Below, piece after piece: positions 24,016 through 34,663 of a DNA stretch of 64,000 nucleotides. The notes beneath the pieces are model-generated. The model was not told the DNA's origin. It saw only the letters and a list, made by a program, of their open reading frames with translations, and made no database searches. The position numbers were made by a program, and so were the translations under genes. The stretch lies in assembly GCA_934591895.1 (NCBI GenBank), contig CAKTPP010000001.1:1-64000 (forward strand), given 5' to 3'. The DNA comes from an uncultured Oscillospiraceae bacterium. GTDB lineage: Bacteria > Bacillota > Clostridia > Oscillospirales > Oscillospiraceae. Position 1 is the first letter of the stretch; each line of letters begins with the position of its first letter.

Positions 24016-24582
24016 ATGGAACTGATCGAAGAAAAACTCAAGACCGTCACAAGCTACCACGGCGTGATCGTCAACGTCCGGCTCGATGAGGCGCGTCTGC
24101 CCGACGGCAGCACGACCATGCGCGAGGTCGTGGAGCATCCGGGCGGCGTGACGGTGCTGCCGCTCGAGGCCGACGGTACGGTCTGGTGCGTGCGGCAGTA
24201 CCGCTATCCGTTTTCGCGCACGCTGCTCGAGCTGCCGGCCGGCAAGCTCGAACCGGGGGAAGTGCCGGAGCTGGCGGCGGCGCGCGAGCTCTCGGAGGAG
24301 ACGGGGCTGAGCGCAGGACGGCTGCAGTATCTGGGCGCGAACTTTACCTCGCCCGGCTACTCGCAGGAGGTGCTGCACATCTATCTTGCGCGCGATCTGC
24401 ACCACGGTGCGGCGCATCTTGACCCCGGGGAATTCCTGAATCTGGAGCGCCATTCGCTGGATGCGCTCGTGCAGATGGCGCTGGATGGCGAACTCTGCGA
24501 CGGGAAAACGACCGTCGCGCTGTTAAAAACGCAGCTTTTGCTCGCGCGGGAGCGCGGAGAAGCGGCGTCCGGCGGGTTGTGA
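24016..24582 (+). CDS. NUDIX hydrolase, ADP-ribose pyrophosphatase type
   Basis: A 188-aa enzyme that hydrolyses ADP-ribose or related nucleoside diphosphate sugars. The NUDIX box is complete: G-x5-E-x7-RELSEETGL, in the stretch beginning GKLEPGEVPELAAA. The preceding LLELPAGK and YRYPFSRTLLELP segments are typical of the ADP-ribose subgroup. ATG 24016 has AAGGAG upstream and a TG-extended TATCAT -10 nearby. The gene ends exactly at the promoter of murA. Confidence 0.93.
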   Translation: MELIEEKLKTVTSYHGVIVNVRLDEARLPDGSTTMREVVEHPGGVTVLPLEADGTVWCVRQYRYPFSRTLLELPAGKLEPGEVPELAAARELSEETGLSAGRLQYLGANFTSPGYSQEVLHIYLARDLHHGAAHLDPGEFLNLERHSLDALVQMALDGELCDGKTTVALLKTQLLLARERGEAASGGL

Positions 24583-24611
24583 TTGCTTTTCCGCAAGAAC
24601 CATGCTATAAT
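24583..24611 (+). promoter_or_regulatory. promoter of murA operon
   Basis: TTGCTT-17-TATAAT immediately after the NUDIX stop codon. The leader of about 105 bases that follows holds small hairpins (GCACGAAGTGC, GCCGGAAGCGGC, GCGCGCCGGCGCGC). Confidence 0.75.
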
Positions 24612-24722
24612 CCGATGTTAGGTTCCGTTAAAATCGGGCAAGCTATGCACGAAGTGCGGCCGGAAGCGGCTGCAGACGCGCGCCGGCGCGCTGCCTTCGC
24701 AGCATGAGAGGTGTCGAATAGT

Positions 24723-26015
24723 TTGGATAGATATGTGATACATGGCGGCAGACCCCTGCACGGAGAGATCGAGATCAGCGGCGCGAAAAACGCGGCCGTG
24801 GCGATCATCCCGGCGGCTTTGATGGTCGACGGTGTCTGCCGGATCGAGAATATGCCGCAGATCAGCGACGTGGATATGCTCCTGAAGATCCTTCAGGGGC
24901 TGGGCGCGCGTGTGGAATACCTCAGCCCCTCCGCAGTCGAGATCGACTGCACGCAGGTGCGCTTCACCGAGCCGCCGTATGACCTGATGCGCAAGATCCG
25001 CGCGTCGTATTATTTCATCGGCTCAATGCTCGGCCGCTTCGGCTCGGCCAAGACGACCATGCCCGGCGGCTGCAACTTCGGCGTGCGGCCGATCGACCAG
25101 CACATCAAGGGCATGACTGCGATGGGCGCAAACGTCGAGGTGAAAAACGGCTTTGTCTATGCCGACACGCCTGACGGCCGCCTGCACGGGGCAAAGGTAT
25201 ATCTGGATAAGGTCTCCGTCGGCGCGACGATGAACATCATCATCGCGGCGACGCTTGCGCGCGGCCGCACCGTGATCGAGAACGCGGCGCGTGAGCCGCA
25301 CATCGTCGACCTTGCCAACTTCCTCAACTCCATGGGCGCGGACATCCGCGGCGCCGGTACGGATTCGATCCGCATTCAGGGCGTCGACCGTCTGCACGGC
25401 GGCACATACAGCGTCATCCCCGACCAGATCGAGGCGGGCACGTATATGACGGCCTGCGCCGCCGCCGGCGGTGAGGTGCGCCTGACGAACGTGATCCCGC
25501 GCCATCTCGAGTGCATCAGCGCAAAGCTGCGCGAGATGGGCGTGACCGTCGTCGAGGGCGGCGACAGCGTGCTCGTGCGCAGCAACGGCCGCCTGCGCCA
25601 TACGAACGTCAAGACTCAGCCGTATCCCGGCTTCCCGACGGACATGCAGCCGCAGATCAGCGTGGCGCTGAGCCTGGCCGACGGCACGAGCATCGTGACC
25701 GAGGGCGTGTACGACAATCGCTATAAGTATATTCAGGAGCTCACACGCATGGGCGCGGACGCGCAGGTCAACGGCTGCACCGCCGTGCTCAACGGCGTGG
25801 AAGGGCTGCACGGTGCGGATGTCAAGGCGTGCGATCTGCGCGCCGGCGCCGCCGTGGTCATTGCCGGCCTGTGCGCTGCGGGCGAGACCGTGGTCACGGA
25901 CATCCACTTTATCGAGCGCGGCTATGAAAACTTCGTCGGTAAGCTGCGCAGCGTCGGCGCCGACATCGTGCTCGAGCGCGACGATGCCGAGCAGTGTGTG
26001 GCCGCTGCCGAATGA
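24723..26015 (+). CDS. murA: UDP-N-acetylglucosamine 1-carboxyvinyltransferase
   Basis: A 430-aa enzyme of the first committed step of peptidoglycan synthesis, transferring enolpyruvate from PEP to UDP-GlcNAc. The active-site cysteine (the fosfomycin target) is Cys117 in TTMPGGCNFGVRPID, and the N-terminal substrate Lys is in ISGAKNAA. The start is most likely TTG 24723 with GAGAGGTG nine bases upstream, giving the typical N-terminus MDRYVIHGGRPLHG; an in-frame GTG at 24711 would overlap the ribosome site. Its stop overlaps the next gene (ATGA). Confidence 0.96.
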   Translation: MDRYVIHGGRPLHGEIEISGAKNAAVAIIPAALMVDGVCRIENMPQISDVDMLLKILQGLGARVEYLSPSAVEIDCTQVRFTEPPYDLMRKIRASYYFIGSMLGRFGSAKTTMPGGCNFGVRPIDQHIKGMTAMGANVEVKNGFVYADTPDGRLHGAKVYLDKVSVGATMNIIIAATLARGRTVIENAAREPHIVDLANFLNSMGADIRGAGTDSIRIQGVDRLHGGTYSVIPDQIEAGTYMTACAAAGGEVRLTNVIPRHLECISAKLREMGVTVVEGGDSVLVRSNGRLRHTNVKTQPYPGFPTDMQPQISVALSLADGTSIVTEGVYDNRYKYIQELTRMGADAQVNGCTAVLNGVEGLHGADVKACDLRAGAAVVIAGLCAAGETVVTDIHFIERGYENFVGKLRSVGADIVLERDDAEQCVAAAE

Positions 26016-26809
26016 ACATTGCACTGTTTGCCAGCGGCTCGAGCGGCAACTGCGCGCTCGTGTCCGACGGCGATACCCATATTTTGCTCGACGCCGGCAT
26101 CTCCGCGCGGCGCATCCGTGCCGGACTCTCGGCGCGGGATGTGACGGCGGACGCCCTCGCGGGCGTGCTCGTCACGCATGAGCACTCCGACCATGTCAAG
26201 GGGCTTGCGGTGCTGCTGCGGCACGACCCCGTGCCGGTGTATGCGCTGCCTGCCGTGTGCGCTGCGCTGCGTGCGCAACTGCCTGCCGGCTGCCTGCACG
26301 AGATCATGCCGGACGTGCCGTTTTGCCTCGGCGATGTGTGCGTGACGCCGTTTGCGACGATGCACGATGCGGCCGGAAGCTGCGGCTACCGGCTCGACGG
26401 CTCGGCGCGCTTCGGCCTCTGCACCGACCTCGGTGTCGTGACGGACACCGTGCGCGCGGCGCTTGCCGGCGTGGACTGTGCCGTCATTGAGGCCAACCAC
26501 GATCCGGAGCTCTTGCGCACCGGACCTTATCCGATTTATCTCAAGCGGCGCATCGCGTCCGACCGCGGACACCTGTCCAACGAAAGCGCCGGTGAGCTTG
26601 CGGCGTTCCTTGCGGAAAACGGCGCGCAGCAGCTCATCCTCGGTCACCTCAGCCGGGAGAACAACACGCCCGATACCGCGCTCGCAGCCGTTTCGGCGGC
26701 GCTTGCAGCGGCGGGCTTTGAACCCGGCGTCCAGCCGGAGCTGTACGCAGCGCCGGCGCAGACCGTGTTCACGCTCACGGCGGGAAAGGCGTGCGTATGC
26801 TGTCGATAA
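26012..26809 (+). CDS. metallo-beta-lactamase-fold hydrolase, WalJ/YycJ family
   Basis: A 265-aa metallo-hydrolase with zinc motif THEHSDH (residues 55-61), an FATMHDA histidine and CTDLG aspartate. The FASGSSGN start is typical of the YycJ/WalJ group, linked in Bacillus to cell-wall and DNA-damage responses. It overlaps murA by four bases and rlmH by 13 bases. The grouping WalJ-RlmH is conserved in Firmicutes next to cell-wall control genes. The exact substrate is unknown. Confidence 0.9.
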   Translation: MNIALFASGSSGNCALVSDGDTHILLDAGISARRIRAGLSARDVTADALAGVLVTHEHSDHVKGLAVLLRHDPVPVYALPAVCAALRAQLPAGCLHEIMPDVPFCLGDVCVTPFATMHDAAGSCGYRLDGSARFGLCTDLGVVTDTVRAALAGVDCAVIEANHDPELLRTGPYPIYLKRRIASDRGHLSNESAGELAAFLAENGAQQLILGHLSRENNTPDTALAAVSAALAAAGFEPGVQPELYAAPAQTVFTLTAGKACVCCR

Positions 26810-27279
26810 CGCTCCTGTGCGTCGGAAAGATGCGCGAGCCTTATTATACCTCCGCGTTTGCGGAATATGCCAAGCGGCTGGGCGCTTACTGCCGGTTCGA
26901 ATCGGTGGAGCTGCCGGAGCAGCGTCTGCCCGAGCGCCCGTCGCCGAAGGAGATCCGCTCGGCACTGGAAAAAGAGGCGCAGGCCATCCGTGCACGCATC
27001 CCGAAGGGCGCGGCCGTGATCGCCATGTGCGTCGAGGGAAAGCTCCTCTCAAGCGAGGCGCTCGCACGGCAGCTTGCCGGTTACGCGGCGGGCGGCACGT
27101 CAAGGGTGTGCTTTCTTGTCGGCGGGTCGTTCGGTCTGGACGAGGAGCTCAAGCGCGAGGCGTCGCTGCGGCTGAGTATGTCGCCGATGACGTTTCCGCA
27201 CCATCTGGCGCGCGTCATGCTCGCCGAGCAGATCTACCGCGCGTGCACGATCCAAGCGGGCACGCAATATCACAAATAG
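26797..27279 (+). CDS. rlmH: 23S rRNA pseudouridine-1915 N3-methyltransferase
   Basis: A 160-aa SPOUT methyltransferase, matching the usual 155-160 residue length. The SAM-binding knot region FLVGGSFGLDEE and the C-terminal SMSPMTFPHHLARVMLAEQIYRA segment (quoted in part: FPHHLARVMLAEQ) are diagnostic. It modifies pseudouridine 1915 in helix 69 of 23S rRNA. ATG 26797 is chosen over GTG 26791 on length and RBS spacing. It overlaps the WalJ-like gene. Confidence 0.96.
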   Translation: MLSITLLCVGKMREPYYTSAFAEYAKRLGAYCRFESVELPEQRLPERPSPKEIRSALEKEAQAIRARIPKGAAVIAMCVEGKLLSSEALARQLAGYAAGGTSRVCFLVGGSFGLDEELKREASLRLSMSPMTFPHHLARVMLAEQIYRACTIQAGTQYHK

Positions 27280-27297
27280 AAACATAGGAGAACTACC

Positions 27298-27633
27298 ATG
27301 GCGCAAGAGCTGAAAGCAGAGTGGGGCAGATCGCTTCCCGGCGATTTGCTCAAGCGCTGGCCGCGAGATGCGGACGGCGAGCTGGTGCCCCCGGCGTTGC
27401 TGACCAAGTGCACGGGCATCGATATGGACGATGTGCTGCTGGTCAATATGCTGGAGGCCTATGGCATCCCCTGCCTGAAAAACTACCCAGGGGACGGACA
27501 GTTTGGAAAGATCATGCTGGGTATGTCCGGTTACGGAGTGGAAATTCTGGTCCCGGAAACGCTGCTTGCCGACGCGCAGGCGCTCCGGGAGGGCTGCGCC
27601 TCGGCGCTGACGGAAGGAGAAGACGATGCGTAA
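27298..27633 (+). CDS. DUF2007-like small protein
   Basis: A 111-aa soluble protein. The central part (LLVNMLEAYGIPCLKNYPG then GVEILVPETLLADAQAL) resembles the DUF2007/putative signal-transducing family, small ferredoxin-like domains of unknown role. The N-terminal third is polar with one Cys in TKCTGIDMD. It starts 18 bp after rlmH with AGGAG upstream and overlaps the phosphosugar mutase by eight bases, so it is probably cotranslated with it. Confidence 0.82.
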   Translation: MAQELKAEWGRSLPGDLLKRWPRDADGELVPPALLTKCTGIDMDDVLLVNMLEAYGIPCLKNYPGDGQFGKIMLGMSGYGVEILVPETLLADAQALREGCASALTEGEDDA

Positions 27634-29356
27634 TTACATGGAAGAATACCAGCGTTGGCTCGACAGTCCCGCGCTCTCCAATGCGGAGTGGGAAGAGCTC
27701 AATGCCATCCGCAACGATGAAAAAGAGATCGAGAGCCGCTTTTTCGCCCCGCTCGAGTTCGGCACGGCCGGCCTGCGCGGCGAGATGGCGCTCGGCTGCC
27801 GCCGTATGAACATCCACGTCATCCGCCACGCCACGCAGGCGTTCGCGGAGGTCATCAAGGCCGAGGGCACGGGCGCGTGCTCGCGCGGCATCGCCATCTG
27901 CTTTGACTGCCGCGTCAACAGCGAGCGCTTTGCGCATGAGGCCGCGGCCGTCATGGCGGCCAACGGCATCCATGTGCGTATTTTTGACGCCCTGCGCCCG
28001 ACGCCGGAGCTGTCGTTCGCCGTCAAGCACTACGGCACGACGGCCGGATTGAACATCACGGCCAGCCACAACCCGAAGGAATATAACGGCTACAAGGTCT
28101 ACTGGTCCGACGGCGCGCAGCTGCCGCCGCAGCACGCCGCCGCCATTGCCGGGAACATGGAGCGGCTGGACATCTTCAACGACATCCAGCGCATGGACTT
28201 TGACGATGCGGTGCGTCAGGGACTCGTGGAGTTCATGGGCGCGGAGACGGACGAGGCTTTCCTCGCAAACGTCCTGCGGCAGCCGATCGACCCGGATGTC
28301 GTCCGCCGCGTGGCAGACCGCTTCAAGATCGTCTATACGCCGTTTCACGGCGCCGGCTGGCACCTTGTGCCCGAGGCGCTGCATAGGCTCGGCATGACGC
28401 AGGTCGTCCCCGTCAAGGAGCAGATGGTGCTCGACGGCACGTTCCCGACCGTGAAGAGCCCGAACCCGGAAAATCCGGAGGGCTTCTATCTGGCCGTCGA
28501 CCTCGCCAAGAAGGTCGGCAGCGATCTCATCCTCGGCACTGATCCGGACTCCGACCGTGTCGGCGTCATGGTGCGCGGTGCGGACGGGGAGTACCGCACC
28601 ATCACCGGCAACCAGATGGGCGTGCTGCTGCTGGACTATATCATCACGGCGCGCCGCCGCAAGGGCACGCTGCCGGAAAACGCGGCCGCGGTCTCGACGA
28701 TCGTCACGTCCAAGATGGTGCGGCGTATCTGCGATGTCAACAACATCCACTTCGACGAGACGTTCACGGGCTTCAAGTTCATGGCCGAGAAGCTGGCCGA
28801 GTACCAGCGCGACGGCTCGTACCGGTATGTGCTCGCCTTCGAGGAGAGCTACGGCTACATGATGGGCGATTATGTCCGCGACAAGGACGCCGTGACCGCC
28901 TGCGTGATGATCACGGAGATGGCGGCGTACTACTTCGAGCAGGGCATGACGCTCGCGCAGGCGCTCGATGCGCTGTACGAGAAGTACGGCTTTTACGGCG
29001 AGCGCACGCTCAATCTGGTCATGCCGGGGCTCGACGGTCTGGAGAAGATGCGCGCGCTCATGGCGCAGCTGCGCCGCGAGCCGCTGCAGGAGATCGCGGG
29101 CGCGAAGGTCGTGCGTATGCGCGACTATCAGGACGGCTCGGTGTACGTCATGGGCCTCGGCAAGATGGACAGGACGCCCATCTCCGGCTCGAACGTGCTG
29201 TACTTTGAGCTGGACGACGGCTGCTCGTTCATCGTGCGCCCGTCCGGTACGGAGCCGAAGATCAAGATCTATATCCTCGGCGTCGGCGCGACGCGCGCCG
29301 AGTGTGACGAGCGCGTGCAGCGCTATGCGCAGTTTGCCGAGACGCTGCGCGGCTGA
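27626..29356 (+). CDS. phosphoglucomutase/phosphomannomutase family protein (PgcA type)
   Basis: A 576-aa alpha-D-phosphohexomutase. The phosphoserine is in NITASHNPKEYNGYK, the metal-binding loop is DPDSDRVG, the sugar-binding loop EESYGY and the phosphate loop RPSGTEPKIKIY. Length and the FGTAGLRGEM start fit the Firmicutes PgcA/PGM2 group, which interconverts glucose 1- and 6-phosphate for UDP-glucose and glycolipid synthesis. It overlaps the DUF2007-like gene and ends the murA-started run, followed by a hairpin. Confidence 0.95.
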   Translation: MRNYMEEYQRWLDSPALSNAEWEELNAIRNDEKEIESRFFAPLEFGTAGLRGEMALGCRRMNIHVIRHATQAFAEVIKAEGTGACSRGIAICFDCRVNSERFAHEAAAVMAANGIHVRIFDALRPTPELSFAVKHYGTTAGLNITASHNPKEYNGYKVYWSDGAQLPPQHAAAIAGNMERLDIFNDIQRMDFDDAVRQGLVEFMGAETDEAFLANVLRQPIDPDVVRRVADRFKIVYTPFHGAGWHLVPEALHRLGMTQVVPVKEQMVLDGTFPTVKSPNPENPEGFYLAVDLAKKVGSDLILGTDPDSDRVGVMVRGADGEYRTITGNQMGVLLLDYIITARRRKGTLPENAAAVSTIVTSKMVRRICDVNNIHFDETFTGFKFMAEKLAEYQRDGSYRYVLAFEESYGYMMGDYVRDKDAVTACVMITEMAAYYFEQGMTLAQALDALYEKYGFYGERTLNLVMPGLDGLEKMRALMAQLRREPLQEIAGAKVVRMRDYQDGSVYVMGLGKMDRTPISGSNVLYFELDDGCSFIVRPSGTEPKIKIYILGVGATRAECDERVQRYAQFAETLRG

Positions 29357-29376
29357 ACACACATCACAACAAAGCA

Positions 29377-29414
29377 CCGGCTCTCCGGCAGACTTTGCCG
29401 GAGAGCCGGATTTT
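29377..29414 (+). terminator. hairpin after phosphosugar mutase, probable terminator
   Basis: A 14-bp stem CCGGCTCTCCGGCA/TGCCGGAGAGCCGG followed by ATTTTC. The T-run is short, so termination may be partial and allow read-through into the chromate transporter genes. A direct repeat of CCGGATTTTCA follows. Confidence 0.65.
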
Positions 29415-29439
29415 CAACCGGATTTTCAAGGGGAAACGT

Positions 29440-29994
29440 ATGAAAGAAAAACTCAGACAGCTCTTCGGGCTCTTCGGTGCGTTCGCGGTCGTCGGCGTGA
29501 CGACATTCGGCGGCGGCTATGCCATGCTGCCCGCCCTGCAGCGCGAGGTCGTGGAAAAGCGCCGCTGGGCGACCGAGGAGGAGGTCATGGACTGGTACGC
29601 CATCGGTCAGTGCACGCCGGGCGTCATCGCGGTCAACACCGCTACCTTCGTCGGGCAAAAGCAGGCGGGCATCCCGGGCGGCATCTTTGCCACGCTCGGC
29701 GTCGTGTTCCCGTCGCTCGTGATCATCATGATCATCGCGGCCTTCATCCAGAACTTTGCGCACCTGCCCGCCGTGCAGAATGCGTTCGCGGGCATCCGCG
29801 TGTGCGTGTGCGTGTTGATCCTCAACGCCGTCGTGAAGCTGTGGAAAAAGTCCGTTGTGGACTGGAAGACGTTTCTTGTCTTTCTGCTCGTGTTCGCGGG
29901 CAGCGTGTTTTTGAACATCTCGCCGGTGCTGTACGTGCTTGCGGCTGCGGTCGCGGGCGTCTTGATCCGGGAACTGGAGGCACGTAAGGCATGA
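29440..29994 (+). CDS. chromate transporter (ChrA) half, subunit 1
   Basis: A 184-aa single-domain CHR protein with about six membrane segments. The N-terminal motif FGGGYAMLPAL and QCTPGVIAVNTATFVG are the family signatures. In short-chain ChrA systems two such halves form the transporter; this gene overlaps the second half by four bases. Biological substrate in anaerobes may be sulfate-like oxyanions rather than chromate. ATG 29440 follows AAGGGG. Confidence 0.9.
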   Translation: MKEKLRQLFGLFGAFAVVGVTTFGGGYAMLPALQREVVEKRRWATEEEVMDWYAIGQCTPGVIAVNTATFVGQKQAGIPGGIFATLGVVFPSLVIIMIIAAFIQNFAHLPAVQNAFAGIRVCVCVLILNAVVKLWKKSVVDWKTFLVFLLVFAGSVFLNISPVLYVLAAAVAGVLIRELEARKA

Positions 29995-30575
29995 TCTATC
30001 TGCGCCTGTTCTGGGAGTTTTTCAAGACCGGCCTCTTTTCCGTCGGCGGCGGCCTCGCCACGCTCCCGTTCATCTACGACATGTCCGACCGCACGGGCTG
30101 GTTCACCCATCAGCAGATCGCGGACATGGTCGCGGTGTCGGAGTCCACGCCCGGCCCGATCGGCGTCAACACGGCGACGTATGTGGGCTATATCACGGGC
30201 GGCGTACCCGGCGCGCTCATTGCGACGCTGGGCCTTGTGACCCCCGCGGTCATCTGCATCCTCATCATCGCCTCGTGCCTGAAAAAGTTCCGGGAAAACC
30301 GCTTCGTCGACCATGCCTTTTACGGGCTGCGGCCGGCATCCGCAGCGCTGATCGCGGCGGCGGGCTTTTCCGTCGTGCGCATTTCGCTCCTGCAGGAGAG
30401 CGCTTTTCAGGCGAGCGGCCGTTTTGCCGACCTGTTTTTCTGGAAGGGGCTGCTGCTCGCGGCCGTCATCTGGGTGCTGACGAATGTCGTTAAGCCGACA
30501 AAAAAGCTGCACCCGATCGTGTACATCGCGGCGTCCGCCGTCGCCGGCATCGTGTTCTCGTTTGCCGGCGCGTGA
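29991..30575 (+). CDS. chromate transporter (ChrA) half, subunit 2
   Basis: A 194-aa second CHR half with the signatures SVGGGLATLPFIYDM and ESTPGPIGVNTATYVG. It is paralogous to the preceding half in inverted membrane topology, as expected for short-chain ChrA pairs. The ATGA overlap indicates coupled translation. It ends three bases before the convergent YlbJ-like gene. Confidence 0.9.
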   Translation: MIYLRLFWEFFKTGLFSVGGGLATLPFIYDMSDRTGWFTHQQIADMVAVSESTPGPIGVNTATYVGYITGGVPGALIATLGLVTPAVICILIIASCLKKFRENRFVDHAFYGLRPASAALIAAAGFSVVRISLLQESAFQASGRFADLFFWKGLLLAAVIWVLTNVVKPTKKLHPIVYIAASAVAGIVFSFAGA

Positions 30576-30578
30576 GCG

Positions 30579-31547
30579 TCAGATCAGATTTGTCAGAACC
30601 CACATACACAGCGCGGAGATCACTCCGTGCAGCAGGCGCCCGGCCGTGTGTCGGGCGCTTTTGATATCCGTACCGGCGAGCACCGCCGCCGTCTGGCAGT
30701 GTACCGACACGCCGCCCCAGCCGGTGAGAAAGGCCGCGAGCGCGAGGTTTGCCGGCGTCGGCGCCAGCCCCTGCATCGCGCCGATGCCCGTGCCGAGCTC
30801 GAGCACGCCCGTGCACAGGGCACGCGCAAAGTGCAGCTCCAGCCCGAGCCGCGCGGCAAGCGTGCCAACCAGCGCGGGCAGCAGTCCGGAGGCGTCGAGG
30901 ATGCCGGTCACGACGCTGAAGGTGACCACAAAGCCGCTGACCGTCAGCACCGCGCATACGGCGCTGCGCACGGCCTCCGGCAGCGCCTGCGCGAGCGACA
31001 CGGCGGCGATCTGCCCGCGCTCCTCCGGCTCGAAGCCGCCGCTGCGCGGGGCAAAGAGCATGCCGACAAGCACGGCCGAGAGCACATGCACGCCGTAGAG
31101 CAGCAGCCCGCACCCCGCACTGTGAAACACGCCCACGCCCGCCGCGCCGACAAGAAACGCAGGGCCGGAATTGTTGCAGAATGCGAGCGCGCGCTGCGCC
31201 TGTTCGCGCGTGAGTGCGCCGCTGCGCCGCAGCCGCGCCACGGCGTCCGCGCCGAGCGGATACCCGCCCGTCACGCCCAGCAGCAGCGCCGACGCGCCCG
31301 CTCCGCCGATGCCGAACAGTGTTTGCGTCACAGGGGAGAGGAGCCTGCCCAGCACCCCCGGCAGCCCGAGCTGCTGCAGCAGCGACGAGAGAATAAAAAA
31401 CGGCAGCAGCGACGGCACGATCATCTGCGCGCACAGCTCCAGCCCCGCGCGTGCGCTCTCGAGCGCCGCCTGTGAGCAGGCAAGCAGCGCGCCGAGCGCC
31501 GCCAGCGACGAGATGAGCGCGATATGGCCGCCTCGTTTGTCCTTCAC
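30579..31547 (-). CDS. sporulation integral membrane protein, YlbJ-like
   Basis: A membrane protein of about 322 residues (329 if started at 31568) with some eight hydrophobic segments and nucleoside-recognition (Gate) domains. Landmarks are IVPSLLPFFILSSLLQQLG, GGYPLGADAV, and FCNNSGPAFLVGA, all typical of YlbJ, a sigma-E-regulated protein needed for spore cortex in Bacillus. GTG 31547 has GGGAGGG six bases upstream and is the preferred start; ATG 31553 and ATG 31568 lie too close to ribosome sites. It diverges from yqfC-yqfD. Confidence 0.87.
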   Translation of the reverse strand: MKDKRGGHIALISSLAALGALLACSQAALESARAGLELCAQMIVPSLLPFFILSSLLQQLGLPGVLGRLLSPVTQTLFGIGGAGASALLLGVTGGYPLGADAVARLRRSGALTREQAQRALAFCNNSGPAFLVGAAGVGVFHSAGCGLLLYGVHVLSAVLVGMLFAPRSGGFEPEERGQIAAVSLAQALPEAVRSAVCAVLTVSGFVVTFSVVTGILDASGLLPALVGTLAARLGLELHFARALCTGVLELGTGIGAMQGLAPTPANLALAAFLTGWGGVSVHCQTAAVLAGTDIKSARHTAGRLLHGVISALCMWVLTNLI

Positions 31548-31637
31548 CGGCATCCCTCCCTTGAACATTCCTATGCCTGTCCCGGCCTAAACTTGCCTGC
31601 GGGCGCATAAACTGGCTTGCAGCGAGGAGGTGAGCCG

Positions 31638-31910
31638 GTGGGACGGCTGTCAGACATTCCGCTCGAGATCGCCGAGCGGCTGGATTATCCGGCGGAATCC
31701 GTGGCCGGTGTGCCGAAGCTGACCGTGACCGGCCGGCGGCGCGCGCTGGTGGAAAACCACCGCGGGCTGCTCGCATACAGCCGCGAGTGCATCATTGTTG
31801 ACGGCGGGCGCACGCGCGTGTGCCTGCGCGGCACGAATCTGCAGCTCGTGGCCATGGACAGCACGGCGGTGCTGATCTCCGGTACGATCGCGTGTGCCGA
31901 ATTTGCGTGA
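31638..31910 (+). CDS. yqfC: sporulation protein YqfC
   Basis: A 90-aa YabP/YqfC-family protein, known as a sigma-E-dependent sporulation protein. GTG 31638 is the start, with GAGGAGG seven bases upstream. The SRECIIVDGGRTRVCLRGTNLQLVAMDS region (quoted in part: CLRGTNLQLVAMDS) is typical. The gene is five bases before yqfD and followed by phoH, the standard Firmicutes order. Confidence 0.92.
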   Translation: MGRLSDIPLEIAERLDYPAESVAGVPKLTVTGRRRALVENHRGLLAYSRECIIVDGGRTRVCLRGTNLQLVAMDSTAVLISGTIACAEFA

Positions 31911-31914
31911 GGTG

Positions 31915-33148
31915 ATGGGTTTGACGCGGTGGATCCTGACGCTTTGCGGCAGCGTGCGGCTCGAGGTGAGCGGCGCGCATCCGGAGCGTGTGCTCAATGC
32001 CTGTGCGGATGCCGGCGTCGCGTGTACGGCGTCCGAGCCGGTGGACGCATATACGCTGCGCTTTACGGTGCGCGAGCGCTGCGCGGACACGGCTGCGGCG
32101 CTTGCGCGGCGGTGTCAGTGCACGGTGAAAACCGTGTCCCGCCGCGGCCTGCCGCGGCTGCTGCGGCGCGCGGCGCGGTATCGCGGCCTGTGTGCGGCGC
32201 TGCTCGTGCTGATGCTCGCGGTGTCGGTGTCGTCGCTCTTTGTCTGGCGCATCGACGTGACCGGCAACGAGTCGCTCACGACCGGACAGATCCTGCGCTG
32301 CCTGGATGCGTGCGGCGTGCGCCCGGGCACATACTGGCCGGGGCTCTCCAACGATCTCGTGCGCAACGACATGATCCTGCGCCTGCCGCAGCTGCGCTGG
32401 CTCACGGTGAACGTGCGCGGCAGCTGCGCCGAGGTGATCGTGCGCGAAAAAGACCCGCTGCCGGACATCACGCCCGACGATACGCCCGTGAGCATCTGCG
32501 CCGCCGCGACCGGGGTCATCCTGCACATGGACGTCTACGCCGGCGAGGCACGCGTCGCGCCCGGTGCGGCGGTCGAGCCGGGCGACGTGCTCGTGTCCGG
32601 CGCGGTGACGGATCTCGGCGGCGGTGTGCGTCCGGTGTGCGCCCGCGCCGATATCCGCGCCCGCACGCGGCAGGAGCTCACGGGGCAGATCGCGCTGACG
32701 GAAAGCGAAAAACAGCCCGCGCACGGCGCACGGACGCGCTGGGCGCTGCGCGTGGGGAAAAAACGGATCAATTTTTATCAAAACAGTGGAATTTCCGGCG
32801 GGGAATGTGATAAAATCACTTGTGAATATCCTTTTGCAATCCGGGGCGTGTTTGCGCTGCCGTTTTCGTTTGTGCGCGAGCGCGTGCAGCCGTATCGGAC
32901 GGTGTCTGCACCGGTATCCGCCGACGCGGTGCGTGCGGTGCTCGAGCAGGCGCTGCTGCAGCAGCTGCGCGAGACGATCGGCACCGACGGCGCGATCCTT
33001 GCCTATGAAACGGCGGCGGAGGTCTCCGGCGGGGTGCTGACCGTGACGCTCACGGCCGAGTGCGAGCAGGAGATCGGCCGCGCGCAGCCGACGCCGGACG
33101 CGGAATTTTTACAGCTTCGGCCGCCGGCCGGGGAAGGGACAACAGCAG

Positions 33149-33156
<8 letters not shown>
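31915..33156 (+). CDS. yqfD: sporulation protein YqfD
   Basis: A YqfD-type protein of about 413 residues with one membrane segment (about residues 90-110 after the start) and an extracytoplasmic part whose early portion resembles a POTRA-like domain (WRIDVTGNESLTTGQIL). It acts in sporulation in Bacillus (stage IV). The start may be ATG 31915, or TTG 31921, which has better spacing from GAGGTG. A short AT-richer stretch occurs near 32770-32830. It overlaps phoH by eight bases. Confidence 0.92.
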
Positions 33157-34164
<1,008 letters not shown>

Positions 34165-34168
<4 letters not shown>

Positions 34169-34653
34169 CACAGGTCAGGATCACCATTACCCGCACCCGC
34201 CGGGGACTCGGCTTCCCGGATACGCAGCGCTATGTCAAGCGCGCGGCCGCCGCGGCGCTTGGGGCCGAGGGCGTGACCGTCCCGTGCGAGCTTGACGTGA
34301 CGCTCACGGACGACGCCGCCATCCACGCCATCAACCGCGAGCAGCGCGGTGTCGACCGGGCGACGGACGTGCTGTCGTTTCCGATGAACGAGCTCACGCC
34401 CGGCACCTTCGACCCCGACGCCTGCGAGTGGGACTATGAGACCGGGCGCGCCATGCTCGGCGACATGGTCATCTCCATGGAGCGCTGCGCCGAGCAGGCT
34501 GAGACCTACGGCCACAGCTTTGCGCACGAGGTCAGCTATCTGACGGTGCACTCCGTGCTGCACCTGCTCGGCTACGACCATGTGGACGAGGGCGAGGACA
34601 AGCGCCGTATGCGTGCGCGCGAAAAAGAGATCATGCGTCTGCTGGACGTATAA
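34165..34653 (+). CDS. ybeY: endoribonuclease YbeY
   Basis: A 162-aa single-strand-specific metallo-RNase that matures the 16S rRNA 3' end. The zinc site is H129-x3-H133-x5-H139 in HSVLHLLGYDH. The region TDVLSFPMNE is also conserved. It overlaps phoH by four bases and is ten bases before era, matching the usual gene order. Confidence 0.97.
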
Positions 34654-34663
34654 GGAGAAGAGA